A DNA stretch of 33,480 bases from the NCBI GenBank assembly GCA_000802045.1, contig JUEF01000068.1, positions 1 through 33,480 of the forward strand. Reading direction: 5' to 3'. Position 1 is the stretch's first letter, and each line of letters opens with the position of its first letter. This document shows positions 24,019 to 32,370 of the stretch, piece after piece. The notes under the pieces were generated by a model. The model was given only the letters and a program-made list of their open reading frames with translations, was not told the DNA's origin and did not search any database. Made by a program: the position numbers and the translations under genes. The stretch is from Peptococcaceae bacterium BICA1-8 (lineage in GTDB: Bacteria; Bacillota; Peptococcia; Peptococcales; BICA1-8).

Positions 24019-24845
24019 CCGTTGATTAATTCTCCGTACAATTCCGGCCTCCGATAATCTAAGTAATAGCTGTACCGCATGGACTTCCTTTCCTGATAGC
24101 GAATTTTATTTATTTCATCTGAAGGCAAATCTACTATCAGCATACCTTCCTTGCCGGAAAAATCTTCGCCGATAACCTGTCCTTTTGGGTCAATAACTAG
24201 ACAACCACCGCCAAATTCTGAGCCTTGACCATTTATGCCTATGAGATTACAGCTACATATAAATACAGAATTATCATAAGCCCGTGCAGTTAAGTATCTC
24301 AACCAAATTTCCTTGCGATCCCCCACAATTGTTGGAGAGGCATGAGGGGCGAAGATGATTTCTGCCCCATTTAAAGAATAAATTGCTGATACCTCGGGAA
24401 AATGTAAGTCCCAACAAACTTGTACTGCAAAATTAGCTTCTTTAATATTGAAAACCGGTAATTCATTACCTGGCGTAAAAAAGGGTTCTTCACTTATACC
24501 GAGATGAGTCTTTCTATACCTAAAAAGTTCTCCTTTGTGTGTACAAATTAACTGTGTAATATATGGCTTAATAGTACTAGATTTTTCAATAATTCCTGTT
24601 ATTATGGTAATATTATTTGCCTTCGCTAAGGAAACTAGGACTTCAGATGCTGAGCTTGGAATCACTTCTGCAAGCCCACCCGCCAATTCTCTAGTATAAC
24701 CTTGAACAGCTAATTCAGGAAAACAGATAATTTTTACACTCTTCTTTTTAGCTTCTTCAATATATTTCCTCATGACATCAAGGTTTCTTGTGATTTCTCC
24801 GACTGAAGACTGCATCTGTACTAAAGCTATTCTTACATTTTCCAT
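23991..24845 (-). CDS. Carbon-nitrogen hydrolase (nitrilase superfamily)
   Basis: This 284-residue enzyme has the complete nitrilase catalytic triad: Glu44 in CFPELAVQGY, Lys112 in YRKTHLG and Cys144 in VQVCWDLHFPE. The family hydrolyses amides, carbamoyl groups or nitriles; the substrate cannot be read here. GGAGTG lies about 6 bases before the ATG, and the gene lies 16 bases after the nitroreductase stop, so the two are probably co-transcribed. The natural end seems to be near RRPELYGELI; the following ten or so residues (NGVKGTEFLT) are encoded by a 26-bp inverted repeat that carries the stop codon. Confidence 0.88.
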   Translation of the reverse strand: MENVRIALVQMQSSVGEITRNLDVMRKYIEEAKKKSVKIICFPELAVQGYTRELAGGLAEVIPSSASEVLVSLAKANNITIITGIIEKSSTIKPYITQLICTHKGELFRYRKTHLGISEEPFFTPGNELPVFNIKEANFAVQVCWDLHFPEVSAIYSLNGAEIIFAPHASPTIVGDRKEIWLRYLTARAYDNSVFICSCNLIGINGQGSEFGGGCLVIDPKGQVIGEDFSGKEGMLIVDLPSDEINKIRYQERKSMRYSYYLDYRRPELYGELINGVKGTEFLT

Positions 24846-24861
24846 TGTTTCACTCCATAAC

Positions 24862-25440
24862 TTATCCGATAATTAAATCCTTTAATGACCTCTTTGGAAC
24901 GTGGTGTACCTTATTCTCATCCCGCCAGTATTTAATATCACCATCTGAGCCTACTTCATCAATTACAATCTCTTCCTTAGGCTTACCTAAAGCTAGAACT
25001 ATAAGTATCTCATATTTATCTTCAGGTAAGTTTAGAACTTCATGCAACTCTTTTTTCTTAAGAGCAGCAAGCATACAACCACCATAACCCTTTTCGACAG
25101 CTCCTAGCAGCATTGTTTGAGCGGCAATACCCGAATCAACCCTGGGATTTACCATGCCAATTGTTTTATCTTCTACGATAACAATATAGCCAGCAGGTCT
25201 TTCCCCTTCGTCTGGACCTGGCCATTCTTTAAGATAACCCGCCCATAAAGTATTGGAAAAGATTTTGGCATTTAATTCCTGCTCACAGGATAAGAAGAAC
25301 TTTATTGGTTGTCGGTTACCACCTGTTCCCGATAGTCGTGCTAAACTTACTAGTTCTTCTAAAGTCTCTCTTTTTATTTCCACATCCTGATAAAACCTAC
25401 GATAACTCCGATTCTTTTCAACCATTTCTTTTAATAACAT
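24862..25440 (-). CDS. Nitroreductase family protein
   Basis: This 192-residue FMN-dependent oxidoreductase begins with EKNRSYRRFYQDVEIKRETL, where the Arg-Ser-x-Arg pattern binds the FMN phosphate. It also has SGTGGNRQPIKFFL near residue 38, GIAAQTMLLGAVEKGYGGCM near 104 and ILIVLALGKPKEE near 144. It is a short, single-domain member that would work as a dimer. GGGAGGT precedes the ATG. It is co-directional with the nitrilase gene 16 bases downstream, which may mean a shared catabolic or detoxification role; substrate unknown. Confidence 0.87.
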   Translation of the reverse strand: MLLKEMVEKNRSYRRFYQDVEIKRETLEELVSLARLSGTGGNRQPIKFFLSCEQELNAKIFSNTLWAGYLKEWPGPDEGERPAGYIVIVEDKTIGMVNPRVDSGIAAQTMLLGAVEKGYGGCMLAALKKKELHEVLNLPEDKYEILIVLALGKPKEEIVIDEVGSDGDIKYWRDENKVHHVPKRSLKDLIIG

Positions 25441-25809
25441 TTTTTTACCTCCCGTAATTTAGTAATATTTATTAATTTTTCTACATAACCTTTGGAAACT
25501 CCTTCTTCTATATTGAATTAGGTTGAGGTTAAGGCCTAGTTAGCTAAATTTCTGGTCGGTGTGACGTCTTACGCGTAATACTTTAGGTCAGCATGACGTC
25601 ACCTGAGTTAAATTTTTGGTCGGCATTACGGCTTTAAAGTATATATTTGGGGTCGGCATCTTTTCATCTTAAATCATGCCGTCATTCAAAATATCCCTTG
25701 AGCCGTCATGCGGACGTGCAGATTTACATTTAAGTCGTCATGCAGACATTCTGATTATCCCAGTAGACGTCATGCCCACTAACAACTAGTCACTTTATCT
25801 GCATATATT
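25441..25809. other. Gene-free region upstream of oligoendopeptidase F
   Basis: Apart from the nitroreductase leader (25441-25500), this region holds a GGTTGAGGTTAAGG repeat (25518-25545), the 32-bp-period array (25554-25777) and a fragment ACTAGTCAC of the heptamer type (25785-25793). No ORF with a ribosome binding site was seen. Confidence 0.6.
25554..25777. repeat. 32-bp-period array of four direct and four inverted units
   Basis: The core GGTCGGCATGACGTC occurs, with changes, at 25554, 25586, 25618 and 25651 (steps 32, 32, 33). Its reverse complement occurs with the TCATGC part at 25674, 25706, 25738 and 25770 (steps of exactly 32). The 17-base spacers differ. Each forward unit can pair with an inverted unit in nested order: GGCAT with ATGCC for the innermost pair, and GTCGGCATTACGGC with GCCGTCATGCGGAC (2 mismatches) for the next. 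The whole could form one long interrupted hairpin or cruciform. It is not a CRISPR, because the repeats are short, change orientation and have a 32-bp period. Confidence 0.8.
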
Positions 25810-25838
25810 TTGCCATTTATAATATTAACTAGTATGAT
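25810..25838 (+). promoter_or_regulatory. SigA-type promoter of pepF
   Basis: TTGCCA (25810-25815) and TATGAT (25833-25838) are 17 bases apart; each matches the consensus at five of six bases. They lie about 36 bases upstream of the pepF start codon. Confidence 0.7.
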
Positions 25839-25873
25839 AGTAATTGGAAAAAAATATTACCTGGAGGTGTGCT

Positions 25874-27646
25874 ATGGAAACAAAGGAAGAATACACGTGG
25901 GACCTTACCCATATGTACCCCAATATTCAAGACTGGCAGAAGGATGTAGAAGATGCCAAAAAGCTATCCAAAGAAATTACTGCTAAAAGAGGAACAGTAA
26001 CAAAGTCCGCCGAGAAGTTACTGTCCACGTTAACCTTAAATGATGAATTAGCTATTAAGGTAACCGCGATATATGTGTATGCCAAAATGTACTTTGACCA
26101 GGATATGAAAAACTCACAGGCCAAAGAGCTATATGAAATAGCGGATGCCCTGCATACAAAAATAGGTGATGAGCTTGCCTTTTTAGAACCAGAGCTATTA
26201 GAGATGGATGAGGCTAAGTTTCAAGGCTATATTAGACTTCAGCCTAAACTCAGGACATATAGTCACATGTTCAAGAAATTATTCCAAAAGAAGGAGCATA
26301 TTTTCCCAGCAGAAATTGAAGAAATCTTAACTAAGATGAATTCCCTCGGAAGCTCATTTGAAAAAGTATATGATGATATGACCGTTAATGATATTGACTA
26401 TCCAGAAGTAAAGGATACTAGTGGTGAAAGCATAACAGCTAATAATGCTAACTATTATAAAGTGCTAATTAGTCAAGACAGAACCCTAAGAAAGACTTTT
26501 TTTCAAGCCTTACTTGGTACTTACGGTAAGTATATCAACACCATTACTTCCTCATATTATGGTTCTGTCAAACATGATATTTTTCTTGCCAAGACCCGTA
26601 AGTATAAATCTTCTCGTCAAATGGCTTTAAACGAAAACATTATTCCGGTTGATGTCTATGATAACCTTATTAAAACTGTAAAAGAAAATACTGATGTTTT
26701 ACAGGAATACATTACTTTTCGCAAAAACATCTTAAAACTGGATGAAATACATTTCTATGATTTATTTGTGCCTATTGTTAAAGATATTGATAAAACCTAT
26801 ACCTATGAGGAAGCTCAGGAATTGGTGCTGGCAGCTACTTCGGTTTTGGGTGATGATTATACAGCTGTCTTAAAGGAAGCTTTTACTAACCGTTGGATCG
26901 ATGCCTTCCCTGGGAAAAGTAAGGTTTCTGGAGCTTATGCTATTGAAGCTTACGGACACCACCCATATTCCCTCTTAAATTACACCGGTACACTAGGGGA
27001 TGTATTTACTTTGGCCCATGAGCTAGGGCATGTTATGCACAGCTACTATAGTTCAAAAAATCAGCCCTTCATAGATTCTGACTATACGATATTTACAGCA
27101 GAAGTAGCTTCTACTGTTAACGAACAATTACTGTATCATTATTTGCTAAAAAAATCTTCCTCTCAAGCAGAAAAAGCCCTGCTTTTAAGTAACCATCTGG
27201 ATAATATCCGTTCAACCTTATACCGGCAAACATTATTTGCCGATTTTGAGAGCCAGGCTCATCAAATGGTGGAAGAAGAAAAACCATTACTGCCAGAGGT
27301 TTTATCTAATCTACATAAAGAATTGTATCAAACCTATCACGGTTCTGATTTTATAATTGATCCAGAGTTAGGATATGAATGGGCTCGCATCCCCCACTTT
27401 TATAGGTCCTTTTATGTTTATCAATATGCAACCGGAGTTTCAGCTGCCATAAGTATTGCTAACAAAGTCCTAGCTGAAGGAAATACTGCAGTTAAAAACT
27501 ATCGTGATTTTCTAACTAAAGGCGGCTCAGATTATTCTATAAACCTCTTGAAAATTGCTGGAGTAGATATGGCTTCACCTGAACCAATCCTTGATGCTAT
27601 CAGCAACTTTGAAGAAACCTTGAAAGAATTGAAGAAACTTATTTAG
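25874..27646 (+). CDS. pepF: Oligoendopeptidase F (M3 family zinc peptidase)
   Basis: This 590-residue cytoplasmic metallopeptidase has the zinc-binding HELGH (His382, Glu383, His386) in FTLAHELGHVMHSYY and the third ligand Glu410 in FTAEVAST. The C-terminal GYEWARIPHFYRSFYVYQYA, which supplies substrate-binding His and Tyr residues, matches PepF. Length fits the family norm of about 600. It degrades short peptides. The ATG at 25874 has GGAGGTG just upstream; a TTG ten codons earlier lacks a site. A consensus promoter precedes it and a strong terminator follows at 27855, so it is a single-gene unit. Confidence 0.95.
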   Translation: METKEEYTWDLTHMYPNIQDWQKDVEDAKKLSKEITAKRGTVTKSAEKLLSTLTLNDELAIKVTAIYVYAKMYFDQDMKNSQAKELYEIADALHTKIGDELAFLEPELLEMDEAKFQGYIRLQPKLRTYSHMFKKLFQKKEHIFPAEIEEILTKMNSLGSSFEKVYDDMTVNDIDYPEVKDTSGESITANNANYYKVLISQDRTLRKTFFQALLGTYGKYINTITSSYYGSVKHDIFLAKTRKYKSSRQMALNENIIPVDVYDNLIKTVKENTDVLQEYITFRKNILKLDEIHFYDLFVPIVKDIDKTYTYEEAQELVLAATSVLGDDYTAVLKEAFTNRWIDAFPGKSKVSGAYAIEAYGHHPYSLLNYTGTLGDVFTLAHELGHVMHSYYSSKNQPFIDSDYTIFTAEVASTVNEQLLYHYLLKKSSSQAEKALLLSNHLDNIRSTLYRQTLFADFESQAHQMVEEEKPLLPEVLSNLHKELYQTYHGSDFIIDPELGYEWARIPHFYRSFYVYQYATGVSAAISIANKVLAEGNTAVKNYRDFLTKGGSDYSINLLKIAGVDMASPEPILDAISNFEETLKELKKLI

Positions 27647-27709
27647 CAAAGTGTGCCTCTACGAGACAGGTTAAGGTTAAGATTTTACTCACTTAAAAAC
27701 TCCACTTTT

Positions 27710-27772
27710 GTCATCCTGAACAATAGTGAAGGATCCAAAAAACCTAGATTCTTCACTAACGTTCAGAATGAC
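27710..27772. repeat. REP-like inverted repeat (GTCATCCTGAAC type)
   Basis: GTCATCCTGAAC, then TAGTGAAGGATCC, is followed by the imperfect reverse complement AGATTCTTCACTA, then GTTCAGAATGAC. This is the widely seen intergenic palindrome family GTCATTCTGAGC, then GAAGAATCT. It lies in the pepF 3' region. Confidence 0.8.
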
Positions 27773-27786
27773 AATTTTCTTTTTCA

Positions 27787-27825
27787 ATTCTAAATTCTAA
27801 ATTCTACATTCTACATTCTACATTT
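27787..27825. repeat. Heptanucleotide tandem repeat (ATTCTAC type)
   Basis: Units ATTCTAA, ATTCTAA, ATTCTAC, ATTCTAC, ATTCTAC run without gaps, then ATTTT. It is the reverse complement of the GTAGAATTTAGAA part of the array at 21371. Confidence 0.85.
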
Positions 27826-27854
27826 TCTTTTTTCTTTCTTTCTTCAAACGTAAA

Positions 27855-27881
27855 AATGGCCAATACGGCCATTCTTTTTTT
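27855..27881. terminator. Terminator between pepF and the DrrAB-like genes
   Basis: AATGGCC (27855-27861) pairs with GGCCATT (27867-27873), followed by CTTTTTTT on the plus strand and TTTTT on the minus strand. It can end both convergent units. Confidence 0.85.
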
Positions 27882-27915
27882 AGCATACCAAAATATGGAT
27901 AAGGCAATTTGGCCT

Positions 27916-28695
27916 CTATTTGGCATAATTAAAGGACCAAGTAGCTAGGATAATGAACACAACGCCCATTACCCCTATAACTGTTAAATCCTGAGTGAGG
28001 GAGAAGGTAACCATAGATTCATAGGCTGGTGTTCCGGCAAAAAAGATATTTCGTATAGCATCCACTCCATAAGTGAGCGGGTCAAGACGCATTAAAATTT
28101 CCATCCAGCCCGGGACACCTTTTAAGGGGAATATAGCCCCACTCAAGAAAAACATGGGCATAATAATAAAATTCATAATAACCTGAAACCCTTGCATTGT
28201 CTCCATCCTAGAAGCAATAATAATTCCAAAGGAGGTTAGCGCAAAAGAAATCAAAAATAAAATTAGCCAAAGTTTTATTAATGCTAGAAAAGTTAATTTT
28301 AGACCGATAAAAGGGGCTATTACTAATAAAATTGTGGCCTGTATCATGGAAATTGTACTTCCCCCTAGAGCCTTGCCTAAAGCCACCGACCATCTAGGTA
28401 CAGGTGCCACCAAGACTTCTTTTAAAAACCCAAACTCACGGTCCCAAACTATGGAAACAGCAGAAAAGACAGAGGTAAATAATACTGACATACAAATAAT
28501 TCCCGGATACATAAAATCTATATAGTCAAAACCTGCTGGTAGTTGGACAGGGCGTAGGGTAGAGGCCAAACCTGTACCCATTATTGTTAAATACAAAAGA
28601 GGCTGCCCAATCATCCCTATTATTCTCGGTTTTTCTCTGAAAAACCTGATTATATCTCTTAGCCAAATAACATAAATCCCTTGTATTGCTCTCAT
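27916..28695 (-). CDS. ABC-2 type exporter permease (DrrB-like)
   Basis: This 259-residue permease has about six membrane segments and the ABC-2 signature region IVWDREFGFLKEVLVAPVPR, followed by GKALGGSTISMIQA. A later loop with FFLSGAIFPLKGVPGWMEIL is typical of DrrB and NodJ relatives. Its start overlaps the ATPase stop by four bases (28692-28695), so the two form a coupled exporter. The family usually exports drugs, lipids or polysaccharide; the substrate is unknown. Confidence 0.9.
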   Translation of the reverse strand: MRAIQGIYVIWLRDIIRFFREKPRIIGMIGQPLLYLTIMGTGLASTLRPVQLPAGFDYIDFMYPGIICMSVLFTSVFSAVSIVWDREFGFLKEVLVAPVPRWSVALGKALGGSTISMIQATILLVIAPFIGLKLTFLALIKLWLILFLISFALTSFGIIIASRMETMQGFQVIMNFIIMPMFFLSGAIFPLKGVPGWMEILMRLDPLTYGVDAIRNIFFAGTPAYESMVTFSLTQDLTVIGVMGVVFIILATWSFNYAK

Positions 28696-29669
28696 TTAAA
28701 CCTGCTCCTTCTCCCCAGCCTTGCCCTCATTATTTCTTTTCCATCAAGTAATTCTTCCCTAATTTCCCTGCCTGTTAGCTTCAAAAATACGTCGTTCAAG
28801 GTAGGTTTTCTAAGACTTATGTATGTAATTTCATTAGGCAGTTTAGAAATCAACTGGGGTATAAAAGTTTCGCCCTTCGCTGTCTCCACTTGAACACCAT
28901 CCTTAATCATTTCCGCTTCAAGGCCAAATTCATTTATCAATCTTTTGTAGAGTCTATTATTATCCGCCGAAGCCATCGTTACTATATCGCCTGAAACCCT
29001 CTCTTTTAGTTTCTCCGGTGTATTTAAAGCAACTATTTTTCCATTATCTATGATAGCAATCCTGTTGCAGTTTTCAGCCTCATCCATATAATGGGTAGTC
29101 AAAAAAATTGTTACACCTTCAGTTTTCCTAAGTTGATGAATATATTCCCAGATTCGGCTCCGGGTTTGAAGATCCAAACCAACGGTAGGCTCGTCTAAAA
29201 AAATTACTTTAGGATAATGTAAAAGACCTCTAGCTATCTCCAGTCGCCTTTTCATACCTCCAGAGAATGTTTTTACAAGGGTATCTACCCTATCTGTAAG
29301 TTCAACAATTTCCAAAACCTGCTGCAGCCTTTTCTGATAAATTTTTTTCGGAATCCCATAAAGCATTGCATGGAAAACCAAATTCTCCTTGGCTGTTAAT
29401 CGTTCATCTAATGTTGTCTCTTGAAAAACTAGTCCAATGGAGCTTCTTACCTTATTAGGCTCCTTCTGTACATCATAACCATTTAAATAGGCCTTTCCTG
29501 AAGTTAATGTTAATAAAGTTGATAAAATCTTAATGGTAGTTGATTTGCCAGCACCATTAGGACCTAAAAAGCCAAAAACCTCACCTTCATCTACAGAAAA
29601 GTTAATATTATTGACAGCGGTAAAATCATTATATTTTTTCACTAAATTATTGACTTCAATAACCTTCAA
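28692..29669 (-). CDS. ABC exporter ATP-binding protein (DrrA-like)
   Basis: This 325-residue ATPase has Walker A GPNGAGKST, Q-loop GLVFQETTLDERLTA, signature FSGGMKRRLEIARG, Walker B VIFLDEPTVGLD and switch His in TTHYMDEAE. A C-terminal domain of about 100 residues ends in SLRKPTLNDVFLKLTGRE, characteristic of the DrrA family. It starts at TTG with AAGGTGG about 7 bases upstream. With the downstream permease it forms a two-gene export unit. Confidence 0.92.
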   Translation of the reverse strand: MKVIEVNNLVKKYNDFTAVNNINFSVDEGEVFGFLGPNGAGKSTTIKILSTLLTLTSGKAYLNGYDVQKEPNKVRSSIGLVFQETTLDERLTAKENLVFHAMLYGIPKKIYQKRLQQVLEIVELTDRVDTLVKTFSGGMKRRLEIARGLLHYPKVIFLDEPTVGLDLQTRSRIWEYIHQLRKTEGVTIFLTTHYMDEAENCNRIAIIDNGKIVALNTPEKLKERVSGDIVTMASADNNRLYKRLINEFGLEAEMIKDGVQVETAKGETFIPQLISKLPNEITYISLRKPTLNDVFLKLTGREIREELLDGKEIMRARLGRRSRFK

Positions 29670-29720
29670 ACTTGTCCCACCTTACTATTCATATTTTCCC
29701 TTTAAATAATAACATAAATA

Positions 29721-29747
29721 AAGTAAAGGGATACCCCATGGCATCCC
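29721..29747 (-). terminator. Terminator downstream of the DUF6512-like gene
   Basis: On the minus strand GGGATGCC (29740-29747) pairs with GGTATCCC (29728-29735) through one G-U pair, followed by TTTACTTTATTT. It overlaps the 3' end of the gene by a few bases at most. Confidence 0.65.
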
Positions 29748-29749
29748 CT

Positions 29750-30283
29750 CTAGAACCTAATAATACCATATTTCCCTGTAGTACTGTCCATGAAGACAGG
29801 CATTTGGGGTGGGTAATAAGTATAATAGAAAAAACCACTTATTATAATTACACTAAGTACTAAAGCGATTTCATTTAAAAAAAGATATTTCTGAGGCATA
29901 TTTAAAATAAAATAGCTCAGCATTTGTCCGACAATAATTGCTACCAATAGTATTAGAATATCCAAGAAAAGAACATGGGTGCCGGTAATAATTTTATATC
30001 CATAATGTAATACCATAATTAAAAGGGGTACTGTCAGAATACTTAACGTCTTACCCAAAATAAAATTCGGAGAAAATCTCCCAATAAAAAAGTATTCTAG
30101 AAATGCAAAAATGAAGACTGCCGATGCCGCCATTTTTAGATGTTCCCACACACTTTCATTAACTGGGGCTATTAAAGCAACAATAGGATTTTTCCCTGAT
30201 ATGTCATAAGCTTCATGGAGAATAAAACCTAAAATAAATATAACTGGGATCCCTAATAATTCCCATTTGGCAATATCAGACAC
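29750..30283 (-). CDS. DUF6512-like multi-pass membrane protein
   Basis: This protein of 177-180 residues has five membrane segments and the conserved stretch ILHEAYDISG, then LIAPVNESVWEHLK, which I associate with the DUF6512 family of unknown function. The conserved Glu, His and Trp residues lie at a membrane boundary. The longest start is a GTG at 30292 that abuts the GGGAGA site; the GTG at 30283 lies 9 bases from it and was chosen. It follows cbiO on the same strand by about 70 bases, with a 9-bp palindrome between, so co-transcription with the cobalt transporter is possible but unproven. Confidence 0.65.
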   Translation of the reverse strand: MSDIAKWELLGIPVIFILGFILHEAYDISGKNPIVALIAPVNESVWEHLKMAASAVFIFAFLEYFFIGRFSPNFILGKTLSILTVPLLIMVLHYGYKIITGTHVLFLDILILLVAIIVGQMLSYFILNMPQKYLFLNEIALVLSVIIISGFFYYTYYPPQMPVFMDSTTGKYGIIRF

Positions 30284-30301
30284 AATAATCACTCTCCCAA
30301 A

Positions 30302-30324
30302 TAATACTATATTTAATAGTATTA
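30302..30324. promoter_or_regulatory. 9-5-9 palindrome upstream of the DUF6512-like gene
   Basis: TAATACTAT (30302-30310) and ATAGTATTA (30316-30324) are perfect inverted repeats around five bases, immediately upstream of the gene's ribosome binding site. It may be an operator or a weak terminator for the cbi operon; it lacks a T run. Confidence 0.45.
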
Positions 30325-30352
30325 CCGGGGTTTTATATCATTACTATAACTT

Positions 30353-31180
30353 TCAAAGAATTTTCATTATGTCTTCCCTAGTTTTTGGTATAACTATTCC
30401 TGGACCACTCCTATTTTTTTCAACTAGATAATCATATATTTCTAAAACCCAGGGCTTAATAAGGTTAGCTTTTTGGATAGTTTCCTGGTTTCGAAATACA
30501 TCTTCGGGAACACCTTCAGAAATTATTTGACCACTGTGCATTATTAGTACATAATCTGCCCAGGCATAGACCTCATCAATGTTATGACTTGATACTATAA
30601 CCGTTCTTTCACCTTGGTTAAACTCATCCAGTAGCTGCATGATGTTATTTGAATACATTGGATCTAAACCTGCTGTTGGTTCATCTAAAAAAATAACCTC
30701 CGGTTCCATAGCCAAAACTCCGGCTATAGCAACCCTCTTTTTTTGTCCATGACTTAGCGCATGGGTTGGTTTATCCCTTAATTCCCAAGTTCCCGTTTGT
30801 TTCATTACCTCTTCAATTTTGTTGCGTATTTTCTCTTCTCCCCACCCTAAATTGTTGGGTCCAAAGGAAACGTCCTGATAAACACTAGCAGAAAACAACT
30901 GATTATCAGGGTCTTGAAATACTATACCTATATTCTTTCTTAATTCTCTTAATTGGTTCTTTTTATAATTTACTAGTTCACCCTTATAAAGGATTTCTCC
31001 TTTTTGGGGTCTATGTACACCGTTAAAATGCAAAAAGAGCGTGGTTTTGCCAGCACCGTTATTTCCTAGTACTGCAACCTTTTTCCCTTTTGGTATTCTT
31101 ATAGATAGATTATTAATTGCTTTTGTTCCATCCATATATGAGAAATCTATATTGCGTGCTTCTAATATTATTTCAGACAT
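30353..31180 (-). CDS. cbiO: Cobalt ECF transporter ATPase CbiO
   Basis: This 275-residue ATPase has Walker A LGNNGAGKTT, Q-loop GIVFQDPDNQLFSASVYQDV typical of ECF-type ATPases, signature LSHGQKKRVAIAGVLAM, Walker B VIFLDEPTAGLDP and switch His in VSSHNIDEV. The signature has His in place of the second residue of SGGQ. The ATG at 31180 was chosen because GGGGG lies about 7 bases upstream; a TTG two codons earlier is possible. It powers the CbiMNQ cobalt uptake complex and is the last certain gene of the riboswitch-controlled operon. Confidence 0.93.
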   Translation of the reverse strand: MSEIILEARNIDFSYMDGTKAINNLSIRIPKGKKVAVLGNNGAGKTTLFLHFNGVHRPQKGEILYKGELVNYKKNQLRELRKNIGIVFQDPDNQLFSASVYQDVSFGPNNLGWGEEKIRNKIEEVMKQTGTWELRDKPTHALSHGQKKRVAIAGVLAMEPEVIFLDEPTAGLDPMYSNNIMQLLDEFNQGERTVIVSSHNIDEVYAWADYVLIMHSGQIISEGVPEDVFRNQETIQKANLIKPWVLEIYDYLVEKNRSGPGIVIPKTREDIMKIL

Positions 31181-31195
31181 AACCAACCCCCTATT

Positions 31196-31954
31196 TTAAG
31201 CTGCAATAAGAATAAATATATCAATAATTACAAATATAAAAAAACTCCCAAAAGAAAAATAATAATTTTGATTAATTACTTTTAACTCTTTTTCATATCC
31301 TCTCGATAGTAAGCTAATAAATAACTCCTGCGATTTTATAAAGGATTTCCCCCACAGATTTGCAAAAAGAATACCGAAGGAATTAATAGATCCCCTAAAA
31401 TTACTGTAACCCCAGCGTGAGGACTGAGCGGTATAAATATTAAAAGCCGTCTCCATAAATATAAATATAAATCTATAAATTAAGAGCATTAATTCTGTAA
31501 TAATAGCTGGCGTCCGAAAAATTTGCAGTACATAGATGATATCCAGCATTGGAGTAGTTAATGCTAAAAAGAATAAGCAAGAAACCGAGCTTAAAGACCG
31601 CAGCAATGTGGTTAGAGCTAAAAACATGCTTTGAATAGTAAAACCCAGGTAATAACCGCCAATAGGAATAAACAAGACCATTTCATTTGTATCGGTAGTA
31701 AAATTAACCGCTATAGTAATGACACCTAAAGCTAAAAATCCAGCTGGAATCATCATCATTTTGAAAACTACAAAAACGGGAATTCTTGCCCAAAAAATTA
31801 ATACCCCTAGCATGAGAACAATAATTAACACATTAATTGCCGGATTATTAACAACTAATCCGATTATCATTGTTATTATGGAAAAGAGAAACTTTTCTAG
31901 AGGATGGATTTTTCGAAGCTGATTAGTATACACATACTGATCCACATAAAACAT
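31196..31954 (-). CDS. cbiQ: Cobalt ECF transporter T component CbiQ
   Basis: This 252-residue membrane protein is the transmembrane coupling subunit (CbiQ/EcfT). It begins IDPRxK-like (QLRKIHPLEKFLFSIITMI) and contains the coupling-helix motif region SSRWGYSNFRGSINSFGILF, then SQELFISLLSRGYEKE, where the Ser-Arg-Gly box matches the Ala-Arg-Gly motif of EcfT proteins that contacts the ATPase. About five membrane segments are visible. Its ATG overlaps the cbiN stop by one base. Confidence 0.9.
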   Translation of the reverse strand: MFYVDQYVYTNQLRKIHPLEKFLFSIITMIIGLVVNNPAINVLIIVLMLGVLIFWARIPVFVVFKMMMIPAGFLALGVITIAVNFTTDTNEMVLFIPIGGYYLGFTIQSMFLALTTLLRSLSSVSCLFFLALTTPMLDIIYVLQIFRTPAIITELMLLIYRFIFIFMETAFNIYTAQSSRWGYSNFRGSINSFGILFANLWGKSFIKSQELFISLLSRGYEKELKVINQNYYFSFGSFFIFVIIDIFILIAA

Positions 31955-32235
31955 TATCGATCCCTAACCTTTTTTTGCCCCTTTTTGTATCCGATATAAT
32001 ACCCAAGAAATCCCGCACCAAAAGCAGCTTGTAGAGCAAACAAAAGACTTTCCGTTTCCCCGCCGGGAGGTTGCCAAAAAGAAGTAAACCAGGGCTTGTA
32101 CTCTTGGTTAGTTTCCTTGATTGCTTCCAGCGCAATACCATCAGCACCACTAAAATCCGAATCAACCAGTAGTAAAGGCAAAATAATTATTAAAAATACG
32201 GCGCAGAGTAAAATTAGATTTTTGTATTTGACCAT
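31954..32235 (-). CDS. cbiN: Cobalt transporter accessory protein CbiN
   Basis: This 93-residue protein has two membrane segments (residues 6-24 and about 66-82) joined by an outer loop with GADGIALEAI, YKPWF and QPPGGETESLLFALQAAFGA, the CbiN signature. CbiN is needed for metal loading of CbiM. AAAGGAGTGG precedes the ATG. It overlaps cbiQ by one base but is separated from cbiM by 135 bases of repeat DNA. Confidence 0.92.
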   Translation of the reverse strand: MVKYKNLILLCAVFLIIILPLLLVDSDFSGADGIALEAIKETNQEYKPWFTSFWQPPGGETESLLFALQAAFGAGFLGYYIGYKKGQKKVRDR

Positions 32236-32263
32236 TATTTTACCACTCCTTTCGTGCTAGACT

Positions 32264-32291
32264 TTCGAGGTTCGAAGTTTGAAGTTCGAAC
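32264..32291. repeat. Heptanucleotide tandem repeat (TTCGAAG type)
   Basis: Four units TTCGAGG, TTCGAAG, TTTGAAG, TTCGAAC run without gaps between cbiN and cbiM, and more degenerate copies (TTCGAAG, AACTTCC, AACATCT) follow up to about 32360. Confidence 0.75.
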
Positions 32292-32370
32292 CTATATTTT
32301 GGTAATGCTTCGAAGTATGACATGATTCCAACTTCCAATATCGAACATCTAACCTCTAGTAGATGTCCAC

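Noticed and set aside
25554..25777. CRISPR array
   Set aside because: The repeated core is only about 15 bases, the period is 32 bp, the orientation reverses halfway, and there are no cas genes nearby.
31923..32165. Open frame of 80 codons on the minus strand
   Set aside because: It overlaps cbiN and the cbiQ start in another frame; CbiN is the recognised product.
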